From contig CAZWTF010000007.1 in the NCBI GenBank assembly GCA_964636815.1, positions 1 to 64,000 of the forward strand: a stretch of 64,000 nt of DNA, in the 5' to 3' direction. Made by a program: the position numbers and the translations under genes. Below the pieces are notes generated by a model, which made no database searches, was not told the origin of the DNA, and saw nothing but the letters and a program-made list of their open reading frames with translations. Shown piece by piece: positions 24,606 through 32,968 of this stretch. Origin of the DNA: SOIL31 sp964636815 (lineage in GTDB: Bacteria; Babelota; Babeliae; Babelales; Vermiphilaceae). How positions within the stretch are numbered: position 1 is the first letter of the stretch; every line of letters begins with the position of its first letter.

Positions 24606-26315
24606 ATGAAAAAAAATAGCGGTGAATTACTCGTTCAGTTGGGTGTAGTTAATGCACAGCAATTAGCTGAATGTCAGCAAGAAGCTGAAAAAATGGGAAC
24701 AACTGTTGAGGCATGCGTTATTGATAAAAAATATGCAACCGCTGAAAGTTTAGCGCAAGCATATGCAAAGTATTCTTCTTTACAATATATAGATACTGTT
24801 ACTGAAAAAATGGCGGATCTTGATTTGCTCGCTAAAGTTCCACTTAAATTTTTACGTGACAATGAAGTCATGCCTATTATGATGGATGGCAAAACATATA
24901 TTTTGACTGCTAATCCTTTTGATTTTCAACCTCTTGATGAATTAAATATGTTACTTGGTGGTATTGCACATTATGCTGTTACACCTTTAGCGGTGATCGT
25001 TAACAGTATTAATCGTTATTATCCGCTTGAAGGTACTGAACGCATGATGAAGGAGCTGGAAGAGGAAGAAGGAGCTCCCAAAGAAGTTGCATTTGAAGAG
25101 ATAGAAGAAAAAGATATTCTTGGCATGGCAACAGAAGCCCCAATTATTAAGCTGGTGAATAATATTTTTTTTCAGGCGGTTAAGCGTAATGCTTCTGATA
25201 TTCATATTGAGCCGTTTGAAAAAGAGATTCGTGTGCGTTACCGCATTGATGGTGTTATGTATGCGGTGATGAATCCTCCCAAGCGTATTCAAGGCGCGCT
25301 CAGTTCTCGTATTAAAATTATGGCGCATCTTGATATTGCAGAAAAACGTATTCCGCAAGATGGAAGAATTGCAATTAAAGTTGGCGATAAAGCATATGAT
25401 ATTCGTGTTTCTGTGTTGCCGGTAGCATTTGGTGAACGTATTGTAATGCGTCTATTAGATAAATCACGAACATTTACTGGATTACAAGAAATTGGTTTTA
25501 GTGAAAGAGATTTAAAAGTTCTTGAAGCAAACATTAGTCGTCCTAATGGAATTATTTATATTACTGGTCCAACAGGTTCAGGGAAAACGAGTACGTTGTA
25601 TTCTATTTTAACTAAATTGAATAGACCAGAAGTTAATATTGTGACTGTAGAAGATCCTGTTGAATATCAAATGGCGGGAGTGGGACAAGTTGGTGTGCGT
25701 GAAAAAGTTGGACTCACTTTTGCAGCAGCACTCCGTTCAATTTTGCGTCAGGATCCAGACATTGTGATGATTGGTGAAACGCGTGACCAAGAAACAGCGC
25801 AAATTGCTGTGCAAGCAGCACTCACAGGACATTTGGTGTTGAGTACGTTGCATACTAATAGTGCACCTGCATCTATCACACGATTAATCGATATGGGTAT
25901 TGAACCCTTTTTAATTGCATCATCAGTTGTGATGGTTGTTGCACAGCGTTTAGTACGTAAATTATGTCCAAAATGTAAAAAAGCACATCATCCCAATGTA
26001 GAATTACTGGAAAAAATTGGTTTATCAGCTAAAGAAGCAAAAGAGATTAAATTTTATGAACCAGTTGGTTGTGATGAATGTAATCAAACAGGTTTCCGTG
26101 GACGAGTAGCAGTGTTTGAAATTATGGAAATGACGCAAGCGATTGCAAAGTTGACCATGGAGCGAGCTGAAACAGGTTTGATCAGAGAGCAAGCACTTAA
26201 AGATGGAATGATACCTCTTATAAAAGATGGTTTACGCAGAATTAAAGATGGTCTTACAACAATTGAAGAAGTCCTTGCTGTTGCAACTGCAGAGCAAGAG
26301 GCTATAGATGCATAA
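24606..26315 (+). CDS. gspE: GspE/PilB-family secretion or pilus ATPase
   Basis: The 569-aa start at 24606 has AAAGGA 7 bases upstream. An N-terminal MshEN/GSPII_E_N-type domain (LLVQLGVVNAQQLAECQQEA, AKVPLKFLRDNEVMPI) precedes the ATPase. The ATPase has Walker A GPTGSGKT (321-328), the Asp box TVEDPVEYQ, Walker B PDIVMIGETRD and His box GHLVLSTLHT. A C-terminal zinc site CPKC..CDEC is characteristic of GspE/PilB. It powers type II secretion or type IV pilus assembly from the cytoplasmic face. A pseudopilin gene three places downstream supports a type II-like system; no gspF, gspD or gspG is in the window. Confidence 0.93.
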   Translation: MKKNSGELLVQLGVVNAQQLAECQQEAEKMGTTVEACVIDKKYATAESLAQAYAKYSSLQYIDTVTEKMADLDLLAKVPLKFLRDNEVMPIMMDGKTYILTANPFDFQPLDELNMLLGGIAHYAVTPLAVIVNSINRYYPLEGTERMMKELEEEEGAPKEVAFEEIEEKDILGMATEAPIIKLVNNIFFQAVKRNASDIHIEPFEKEIRVRYRIDGVMYAVMNPPKRIQGALSSRIKIMAHLDIAEKRIPQDGRIAIKVGDKAYDIRVSVLPVAFGERIVMRLLDKSRTFTGLQEIGFSERDLKVLEANISRPNGIIYITGPTGSGKTSTLYSILTKLNRPEVNIVTVEDPVEYQMAGVGQVGVREKVGLTFAAALRSILRQDPDIVMIGETRDQETAQIAVQAALTGHLVLSTLHTNSAPASITRLIDMGIEPFLIASSVVMVVAQRLVRKLCPKCKKAHHPNVELLEKIGLSAKEAKEIKFYEPVGCDECNQTGFRGRVAVFEIMEMTQAIAKLTMERAETGLIREQALKDGMIPLIKDGLRRIKDGLTTIEEVLAVATAEQEAIDA

Positions 26316-26336
26316 AATAATGATGAAGGTATTATT

Positions 26337-26582
26337 ATGACTGTTTTAAAATCAATGAGTATGTTGTTTGGGATGAGTGCAATGGTTGTTTCGTATGCAA
26401 TGGATTATGAAGCTCATCGGGATAGTCTCATTCAATTGCGATCTTCTTTTCAACGCGTTCCTCAAGAGGTGAAGAAAGAAGAAGAAAGAATGTTGAATGG
26501 AAAAGTTCCTCAATATAAAAAGTCAGAATTAGAAAAAGAATTGAGTAAGAGCAAGCGTGCGCTTAATAAAAAAACGGATTAA
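26337..26582 (+). CDS. small secreted charged protein in gspE operon
   Basis: The 81-aa product has a signal peptide (MTVLKSMSMLFGMSAMVVSYAM). A highly charged helical tail (KKEEERMLNGKVPQYKKSEL) follows. It lies 21 bp after gspE with an AAGG ribosome site and 3 bp before the next gene. No family recognised; the operon context suggests an envelope role. Confidence 0.65.
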   Translation: MTVLKSMSMLFGMSAMVVSYAMDYEAHRDSLIQLRSSFQRVPQEVKKEEERMLNGKVPQYKKSELEKELSKSKRALNKKTD

Positions 26583-26585
26583 ATT

Positions 26586-26840
26586 ATGAATCATACATTA
26601 GCAAGATTGTTTGTACTATGCACGGTGCTTTTTTCATACGTAATTTCATCAGCAATGGATGTTGATGCAGAAATTACAGAATTGAAATTCGAACGATTTA
26701 AAATGTTGAATAAAATAGAAAAAACAGCTGGGGCAAGCAGTACAATGGCAGATAGGTCATTGGAAAAACGTGCTAAGGCACAGCTGAGTGTAATTAATAC
26801 AAAGATTATGATCTTTGAACAATTCAAAGCTAAATTATAA
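26586..26840 (+). CDS. small secreted helical protein in gspE operon
   Basis: The 84-aa product has a leader MNHTLARLFVLCTVLFSYVISSAM. The remaining roughly 60 residues are helical and charged. Its stop codon directly abuts the ATG of the pseudopilin gene (26840/26841), so translation is coupled. It is similar in size and style to the preceding gene but without clear sequence identity. Confidence 0.65.
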   Translation: MNHTLARLFVLCTVLFSYVISSAMDVDAEITELKFERFKMLNKIEKTAGASSTMADRSLEKRAKAQLSVINTKIMIFEQFKAKL

Positions 26841-27350
26841 ATGATATATAGCAAATCTGGTTTTACGCTTATTGAAGCAATGGTTGTTGTTGCCTTGTTT
26901 GCATTAATTGTAACACTTGGCATGATGCAAATTTCATTTTTAGATAACACGATTGTTCATACAGAAGTTGATAAACTTGCAACAGTATGTTCATATTTGC
27001 AACAAAAAGCTGTTGCCTGTAATAGTGACCAAATTTTGGTTTGTGATACAGAAAAAAATAAATATCGCGGTGATAATGTTACTGAAACGTTATCATCGCG
27101 AGTTTGTTTTGGTTTTTTACCACATGTTTTAGGTTCGCCAGGTTCACCATCACGAGTGATTAATAAAGCAGTTACATTCACTGATTCTTCAATTCATTTT
27201 TATCCGACAGGGACTATATCTTCTGGTACGGTATATCTTACTGATAAACATAAAAAGGCAATGTATGCATTGAGTAATGGAGTCTCACAGGTTTCTTATT
27301 TACGTCTTTACCGATATGATGGTAAGTGGAAACTTTTAGACCAATCATAA
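26841..27350 (+). CDS. type II secretion/type IV pilus pseudopilin (GspH-like)
   Basis: The 169-aa product begins MIYSKSG|FTLIEAMVVVALFALI, the class III prepilin signal. It has a short basic leader, cleavage after Gly7, Phe at +1, Glu at +5, and a long hydrophobic helix. The globular part is beta-rich with PTGTISSGTVYLTD, resembling minor pseudopilins GspH/FimT. A prepilin peptidase (PilD) would be needed elsewhere. Its position behind gspE argues for a type II-like machine. Confidence 0.88.
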   Translation: MIYSKSGFTLIEAMVVVALFALIVTLGMMQISFLDNTIVHTEVDKLATVCSYLQQKAVACNSDQILVCDTEKNKYRGDNVTETLSSRVCFGFLPHVLGSPGSPSRVINKAVTFTDSSIHFYPTGTISSGTVYLTDKHKKAMYALSNGVSQVSYLRLYRYDGKWKLLDQS

Positions 27351-27359
27351 AAATTTATC

Positions 27360-30080
27360 ATGTTCAAAAAAACATTTTTTGCATTGGTGCTTGGTATTAT
27401 AGGCACCATTTTTTTTGCACAATACGATTCATGGACTCATCAAAAGATCCAGCAACTTTTTGAAAAAGTTGCTGAAAAATATCTTGGGGGTCATTTTTCA
27501 TGTTCAGTCCAATCCGTTAACTTTTTTTCTCCTTCATTAGTGCTGCAAGATCTTGAGATGAAATCGGTAGATGCAGATGCATGGTCATGGCAATGTAAAA
27601 AATGTGAAGTGCATTGTTCATGGATACAGCTTTTATTAAAAGGGATTATGGAGCAGCATGTGATCATTGATGGTTTTGAATGCAAATCACGTGTTGAAAA
27701 CTCACATCTTGCAGTTCAATCGCATGTTATGGCAATGCTGCAAAAATCATTTTTACCATTTGATGTTGAACTTAAATCAATGGTGTTTAAAAATGCTTAT
27801 TTTGAAGCGCATGATGATCTTTATAATGTTGATGGTGCATTATCTTTTAATAGCTCATCATTACGCATGGGTAGTCAGATTAAAACAACATTATTTGTTG
27901 GTGATGGTCATGTGGCATACAAAAAAAATAAATATATAGAAAATATTGCGACAGATTTTTTTGTGCTGACAGAATTTTGTGAAAAAACTGGTGCATATGA
28001 TATCAGTGCGCAAGTGGCAGGAACATGCGCATTGTCACAAATGGGAGAGCGTGGAAGTTGTTATGTTGCAGGCAGTTGGAAAGGTGATCGTGGAAGATTT
28101 TCCGTGCGTAATGCGTATAATTCTTTAACGATAGATCCTATTGTTATTACTGAAAAGGAAGTGCGAGTTAATGCACGGTTCCCTTTGTCGTACGCAGCAC
28201 AATGTGTTGCAGATTCTGCTGATAGTCATTCAATCAATGGTACTGTGCATTGCTCTATGAAAATTAATAAAGACGCAGAGCAATCAGTTGATGGGCAACT
28301 TGTTGTTGAAGATGTTACGATGAATGAACAATATATTTGTGATTCAGGTAAAATTGCATTTACGCGTTGTGGTGAAAATTGGAAGATGTGGCTTGGTATA
28401 ACGCGCTATAATCAAGAATGTAAAGGAATGGGCTATTGGAATCACGCGACATCTAAAGGAGAGTTTAATCTTAAGAACAGTACAGATCTTTCATCAAAAA
28501 AATTTCCTTATTGGCGTGTTAAGTCTAATAGTTTTGGTGCTCATGTTACCGTGGATAATGATGTGGTAACTGGCTCTTGTGATGCAGTTGCTACGCATAC
28601 ATTAAGTAACGCAGTACATACAATTATCACTTCACTTTCATACATACAAGGATTGGTGAGTGTGGATGGCTGTATTGATGAGAGTCATTTTTCTGCTGCA
28701 CTATCATTGCATCCGCAGTTTGCATTGCATCATTGCACGTATAAAGATAAAGATAATAAACCGTTGATTACGCTACAAGAAGTTTATGATCAAAAAAAGC
28801 TTGTTGGGTCGATAGCATTTCCATTTGTGCGTTCATTGATTAATAGTACAATGCAATATGATGTGCAAGGTGAGGGTGCATTAGATGTTATTGCAACTGT
28901 CTCACCAACAAAGATTGTTGCTGATATTGCATTGAGTGAAGCAACCATTAGATTGCCGCAAACCTATAATTTTATAGATGGGTTTAAAGCTCATTTTGTG
29001 TATAACATCACCGATAGATCAGCGATATTTGAAGATATTAATCTTTCTTTGTACACAGGCAATATTAACTGTTTGCGCGCAAATTTTCATTTTGATAGTA
29101 ACGGTGCACTTATATTTGCACACGCACCATGCATTTTGAATGGATGTCTTTTAAATATTAAAAAAGATCTGTTTACAATTGTTTCAGGTAATATTCTTTT
29201 CTCTAAATCTATCACTATAGATTCTCGTATTGACGGACATATTTTGATTGAAAAAAGCCAACTCAAAGAAAATCTTTTTTCTGGAATAATCCAAAAACAG
29301 CTATTGTCATATACCCATTCAGCATTTACAGTTCCTGATACACCGCTTGATTATGATTTGGTTATTGAAACACGATCACCGATTGTTGTGGATACGGGGT
29401 TTCTACAAACCAATGCACATGTAAATGTGCGGGTATATAAAGATAAACTTCGTTTTAGTGATGGTCGTGTGAGTGGATCAATTGCTTTGCATGCAGGAAC
29501 ACTGAATTTTCCATATAAACCATTATATATATCCAAAGGTGTTATTACGTTTTATCCTGATCAATTATTTGATCCGACAATTGAGCTTTCTGCTCGTAAT
29601 AAGATAAAAAAATATGATGTATCATTACAAGTGGATGGTTCATTATTGAATCATCACATTGCGCTTGATGCAACACCGGTACTTTCTGAAGAGCAAATTG
29701 TAGGCCTTTTGCTTGTTGGAGCAGAAGAACATTCTCTTAACAGTATGATGCCTGCGCTTATTGTGCAGAATTTAAAGAGTCTCATCTTTAGCAATAATCA
29801 ATTGTCATTTTTTGATAAGTATTTTAAGCCGTTACTAGGATCATTTAATATTAATTTGGTACCAAGTTTTACAGATCAAACAGGGAGAGGTGGATTGCGT
29901 GGAGCATTAGAGATTAATGTTGATGATCGATGGCGTGCGGTTATTCAGAAAAACTTTAGTTTAACAGAAGATACAAAGTTTGAACTTGAATTTTTATTAT
30001 CTGATGACATAACGTTACGAGCCATTCGTGATGAGCGGCGTGATTTGGGTGGTGAAGTTGAAATGCGGTGGAAATTTTAA
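27360..30080 (+). CDS. TamB-like (DUF490) envelope protein
   Basis: The 906-aa protein has a single N-terminal membrane anchor (FFALVLGIIGTIFFA). A very long beta-strand-rich body follows. The C-terminal ~200 residues match TamB, with SGSIALHAGTLNFPYKPLYI, GVITFYPDQLFDPTIEL, a LSEEQIVGLLLVG helix and the closing EVEMRWKF. TamB/AsmA-type proteins bridge inner and outer membranes and carry phospholipids or assist barrel proteins. No TamA was seen. It is somewhat shorter than E. coli TamB (1259 aa). The gap of 9 bp to the pseudopilin places it in the same operon. Confidence 0.85.
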   Translation: MFKKTFFALVLGIIGTIFFAQYDSWTHQKIQQLFEKVAEKYLGGHFSCSVQSVNFFSPSLVLQDLEMKSVDADAWSWQCKKCEVHCSWIQLLLKGIMEQHVIIDGFECKSRVENSHLAVQSHVMAMLQKSFLPFDVELKSMVFKNAYFEAHDDLYNVDGALSFNSSSLRMGSQIKTTLFVGDGHVAYKKNKYIENIATDFFVLTEFCEKTGAYDISAQVAGTCALSQMGERGSCYVAGSWKGDRGRFSVRNAYNSLTIDPIVITEKEVRVNARFPLSYAAQCVADSADSHSINGTVHCSMKINKDAEQSVDGQLVVEDVTMNEQYICDSGKIAFTRCGENWKMWLGITRYNQECKGMGYWNHATSKGEFNLKNSTDLSSKKFPYWRVKSNSFGAHVTVDNDVVTGSCDAVATHTLSNAVHTIITSLSYIQGLVSVDGCIDESHFSAALSLHPQFALHHCTYKDKDNKPLITLQEVYDQKKLVGSIAFPFVRSLINSTMQYDVQGEGALDVIATVSPTKIVADIALSEATIRLPQTYNFIDGFKAHFVYNITDRSAIFEDINLSLYTGNINCLRANFHFDSNGALIFAHAPCILNGCLLNIKKDLFTIVSGNILFSKSITIDSRIDGHILIEKSQLKENLFSGIIQKQLLSYTHSAFTVPDTPLDYDLVIETRSPIVVDTGFLQTNAHVNVRVYKDKLRFSDGRVSGSIALHAGTLNFPYKPLYISKGVITFYPDQLFDPTIELSARNKIKKYDVSLQVDGSLLNHHIALDATPVLSEEQIVGLLLVGAEEHSLNSMMPALIVQNLKSLIFSNNQLSFFDKYFKPLLGSFNINLVPSFTDQTGRGGLRGALEINVDDRWRAVIQKNFSLTEDTKFELEFLLSDDITLRAIRDERRDLGGEVEMRWKF

Positions 30081-30106
30081 AATAGTTTTATAAAAAAGGA
30101 GCTATC

Positions 30107-30691
30107 ATGCATTATGCAAAAGTAAGTTGTGTGCTTGCGTGTGTCTTGGTATGTGGGGCCTATGGTAGTGAGTCTGTTGAAAATATCAAAAAAGAGTATG
30201 GTCTTATTTTTGACAAATTGTTTGTGCAGACACGAGAAACATTACAGGCAAAAAAAGATATTGTTATGTGGCTTTATAATAAAAATACGCAAGAGTTTAC
30301 AGATATTCAAAATCTTACATCTGATTTGAGGGTTGAGCTTAATTTTAATCATGCTGATGAGACTGTAATTAAAAAAGAGTTACAAGAAAGTTTACAAAAA
30401 AAGATTCAGGATGAAGCAAAAGAGCTTGTTGGTATGGATAAAGTAACTGCAGAAAATTTACAAGATTTTTTCCATATTTCACACATGATATGTGATGTAA
30501 CATTAGAATCTCAGGATGCATGCCGTAAGATGATGCGGAGTTTAAAAAAAGAGTATCGTTCTGCATTAAGAGAATTAAAAATTGTAGACAAGGCACGAGC
30601 AAAAATCGAAGTGATAGATAAAGAGAGAAGAAAACAGGAGTTTCTAAATGGATTGCGTGAACAGATTATAGTTGGTACGCAACGTAAGTAA
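30107..30691 (+). CDS. secreted helical protein at end of gspE-tamB operon
   Basis: The 194-aa product has a signal peptide (MHYAKVSCVLACVLVCGAYG) with AAGGAG before the ATG. The rest is almost entirely charged helix, probably coiled coil (DETVIKKELQESLQKKIQDE; KKEYRSALRELKIVDKARAK). It lies 26 bp after the tamB-like gene and is probably co-transcribed. The leader contains Cys residues, but VCGAYG is not a canonical lipobox (Cys is not followed by the usual spacing). No family recognised. Confidence 0.7.
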   Translation: MHYAKVSCVLACVLVCGAYGSESVENIKKEYGLIFDKLFVQTRETLQAKKDIVMWLYNKNTQEFTDIQNLTSDLRVELNFNHADETVIKKELQESLQKKIQDEAKELVGMDKVTAENLQDFFHISHMICDVTLESQDACRKMMRSLKKEYRSALRELKIVDKARAKIEVIDKERRKQEFLNGLREQIIVGTQRK

Positions 30692-30720
30692 TATAAAATG
30701 ATTTAAAATAACCTTACTTT

Positions 30721-30800
30721 TCTGCGCTCGTCCTGAACTTGTTGAAGGATATCCTCGAGCGCTCGAAGATATCCTTCAACAAGTTCAGGACGAGCGCAGA
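30721..30800. repeat. 80-bp near-perfect palindrome (fused family A repeats)
   Basis: Arms of 40 bp each meet without spacer at 30760/30761, and 39 of 40 pairs match. The one mismatch (30754/30767) becomes a G-U wobble in the minus-strand transcript. Each arm is a family A unit, TGCGCTCGTCCTGAACTTG and so on. In RNA it would form an extremely stable hairpin between the 30107-30691 gene and the PLD gene. Confidence 0.9.
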
Positions 30801-30859
30801 AAAAAAATTGTAATATAGGGTCGTGTTGAGTTATAAGTAAAGTAAAAAAGGGGATAAAG

Positions 30860-31600
30860 ATGAAGCGATTGAGCTATATTTTGTTGAGTTTATTTTTTTG
30901 TATAGCAAATATACATAACGCAGAAGCGATACCTAAGCCTAAAATTAGCAATACGCAGGTGTGTTTCAACAATACACCGGCTACTTTTGGTACAACGCAT
31001 TTTATTGTTGGGTATAATGAAAAACCAACTCCTACAAAAGAAAAAAAACGGCGTGTTGCGCATAAAAAACAACAGTTTTGTGATCATGTTTCATGTCTTG
31101 ATAAAAATCGCATGACCCAATCATTTTTTACGACTATTCATGATTTATCACCTATTTTGTTGGAATTGATGTCAGATGCAAAGGGATGTTTATATATTGC
31201 TGCATTCAGTTTAACTGATATGCGGATTGTTGATCATCTTAAAAATGCGCATAAAAATGGCATAAATGTGTGTGTTATTACCGATGCAAGTAATATGAAG
31301 CAAGTTCATAATAAGATACAGATGTTGGTAAATGCTAATGTTCCAGTATGGTACTATAAACCTTCGTTAAATCCTCAATATAAAAAAGGGGGTTTATCAG
31401 AACCGTTTATGCATCATAAATTGATTGTGGCGGATGATTTTGTAGTGACAGGATCAGCAAATTTTACTAAAGCAGGACAAAAAACAAACATAGAAAACAT
31501 AACAGTTTTAAGAGATAGACAAACAGTTGATGAGTATCATGCCGAATTTGAACGCCTTAAGAAATATTGCGTTCGATGCACGGAACGAACTCTTGAATAA
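30860..31600 (+). CDS. secreted phospholipase D-like nuclease (Nuc type)
   Basis: The 246-aa product has a signal peptide (MKRLSYILLSLFFCIANIHNAEA), then a basic linker (KEKKRRVAHKKQQ), then a single PLD domain. The HKD motif is visible in EPFMHHKLIVADDFVVTGSANF, with H-x-K-x4-D followed by the G-S-x-N-F/W box. Single-HKD proteins such as Nuc act as dimers on nucleic acid. The domain start ILLELMSDAKGCLYIAAFSL fits. It could degrade DNA or RNA outside the cell or in a host, or hydrolyse phosphodiesters. A GGGG ribosome site is present. Confidence 0.88.
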   Translation: MKRLSYILLSLFFCIANIHNAEAIPKPKISNTQVCFNNTPATFGTTHFIVGYNEKPTPTKEKKRRVAHKKQQFCDHVSCLDKNRMTQSFFTTIHDLSPILLELMSDAKGCLYIAAFSLTDMRIVDHLKNAHKNGINVCVITDASNMKQVHNKIQMLVNANVPVWYYKPSLNPQYKKGGLSEPFMHHKLIVADDFVVTGSANFTKAGQKTNIENITVLRDRQTVDEYHAEFERLKKYCVRCTERTLE

Positions 31601-31735
31601 AAACTGTTAAAAAATAGCTTGGATAAAATCGGATATGATTTAAGAAGGGGCTTCATTACTACAATTCCTTCTTAGCTCACCTCAATGCTACTGCGGATTA
31701 AAAAAAAATGCAAGAGTCAGAAAAAGATTATTTTT

Positions 31736-32712
31736 TTAATTTTTTCTGAGGTATGTAAGAAGTTGTTGAAAATCATTAGGAAGCTCATCAGTAAATGAAT
31801 ATGAACTCTCTTCAAATGAAAATGCAAGGCTTTCTGCATGAAGAGCTTGTCGATCAATAAGCGGTGATTTTTTGCCATAAAGTTGATCTCCGACGATGGG
31901 GTGACCAATTGCTTTCATGTGAACACGAATTTGATGTGTGCGGCCGGTTGTCGGTTTTACTTCAATCAGTGATGTGTCTTTAAAAGATTCTAAAACTTTA
32001 TATTCTGTTTTTGCATGGCGTGTTTTAATAGCACCAACGTTGCCTTCAGCGTTGATGAACTCATCTTCAAACGTTTTCATTTTAATATGATTAATCGGAT
32101 CACGTCCTATTGCAAGTTCAATAGTGCCTTCTTTTGGTGGATGGCCTACAACAACGGCCTTGTATGTTTTCTGTATTTTTCTGTTTCTAAACAGTCCGCC
32201 TATAAGATTATGTGCATAGTTGGTACGCGTAATGATCATAATGCCAGATGTCTCTTTATCAAGACGGTGGATAATGCCAGGGCGGTCACTCAGGCCTATG
32301 GTGCTAATTTCATTATGATGATGACGTATCCAGTCAGTGAGGCTGATTGCAGAGCTTGTTGAAGAAGGAGCGTGTACCAATAAGTTTGCTGGTTTATGAA
32401 TAATCATAAAATGTTCAGTTGCAGCAAGAACGGATACGCCAGTTGTTTCATCGAGGATAGTGTTGATTGGTGCTGTTTGACGAGCTGGAAACTGTATTGT
32501 TATGGTGTTGTTTGGATGAACTAAGATACTCGGCTTTTTGACTGGAGCGTTGTTGACGGTAATGCCGCCTGTATCAATAATGTGCTGAAAATACGTGCGA
32601 GAGTAGTCAGGAAATAGGGTTGTAATATAGCGATCTATGCGGCATGGGCGCTATCTTCTGGTATAATAAAGGAAAATGTGCTTTCTGGGGCGATATGGCC
32701 ATGCTTCAGCAT
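31736..32712 (-). CDS. RluD/RluA-family pseudouridine synthase, frameshifted near 32641
   Basis: The catalytic part is open from 32407 to 31736, with HRLDKETSG (catalytic Asp) and TGRTHQIRVHMKAIGHPIVG. I traced homology further upstream without stops: RIDRYITTLFPDYSRTYF and GGITVNNAPVKKPS form an S4 domain. A second frame starts at ATG 32712 with GGAG seven bases before it and runs MLKHGH..STFSFIIPEDSAHA. The two frames join perfectly (SAHA-RIDRYI) if one C is restored in the GCC at about 32641-32642, giving about 325 aa, the normal RluD length. So this is either a recent pseudogene, a sequence error or a -1 frameshift. The enzyme would modify uridines in 23S rRNA. Confidence 0.8.
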
Positions 32713-32908
32713 ATCTATTCTCCGCAAAGATTTTTGTTGCTATTGATAAAAAATGTAACGTAGTTCTTTATTTTAATTGTCATATATAATACTCTTAAAG
32801 TCAAATAGCGATGATTCTAGCTATAACGGGTAATTGCGGGTTGCATCTGTTTAAAACAGCGTTTAGACTGATATTAATTGGTGTTATGATTGGTTTCCTG
32901 TTTTCGAC

Positions 32909-32947
32909 CTCATGCTCATCCTGAGCTTGTCGAAGGATGATGGGAGG
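32909..32947. repeat. family A palindromic repeat in mgtE leader
   Basis: TCATCCT (32916-32922) and AGGATGA (32934-32940) flank GAGCTTGTCGA, the family core. In-frame ATG 32912 lies inside it and translates to LILSLSKDD, a repeat-derived artefact upstream of the real mgtE start. Confidence 0.8.
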
Positions 32948-32968
32948 CAAAGTATGAGGAGAAGAGCC

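Noticed and set aside
24416..24607. N-terminal extension of the BamD-like protein
   Set aside because: The extra 64 residues are translated from family C repeat sequence and non-coding DNA; the export leader begins at 24415.
24987..25358. 123-codon frame on - strand
   Set aside because: Shadow within the gspE-like gene, which has clear ATPase motifs in the other frame.
30721..30800. Simple transcription terminator
   Set aside because: Arms are far longer than a terminator stem and there is no T-run on either strand in the right place; it is better explained as fused repeat units.
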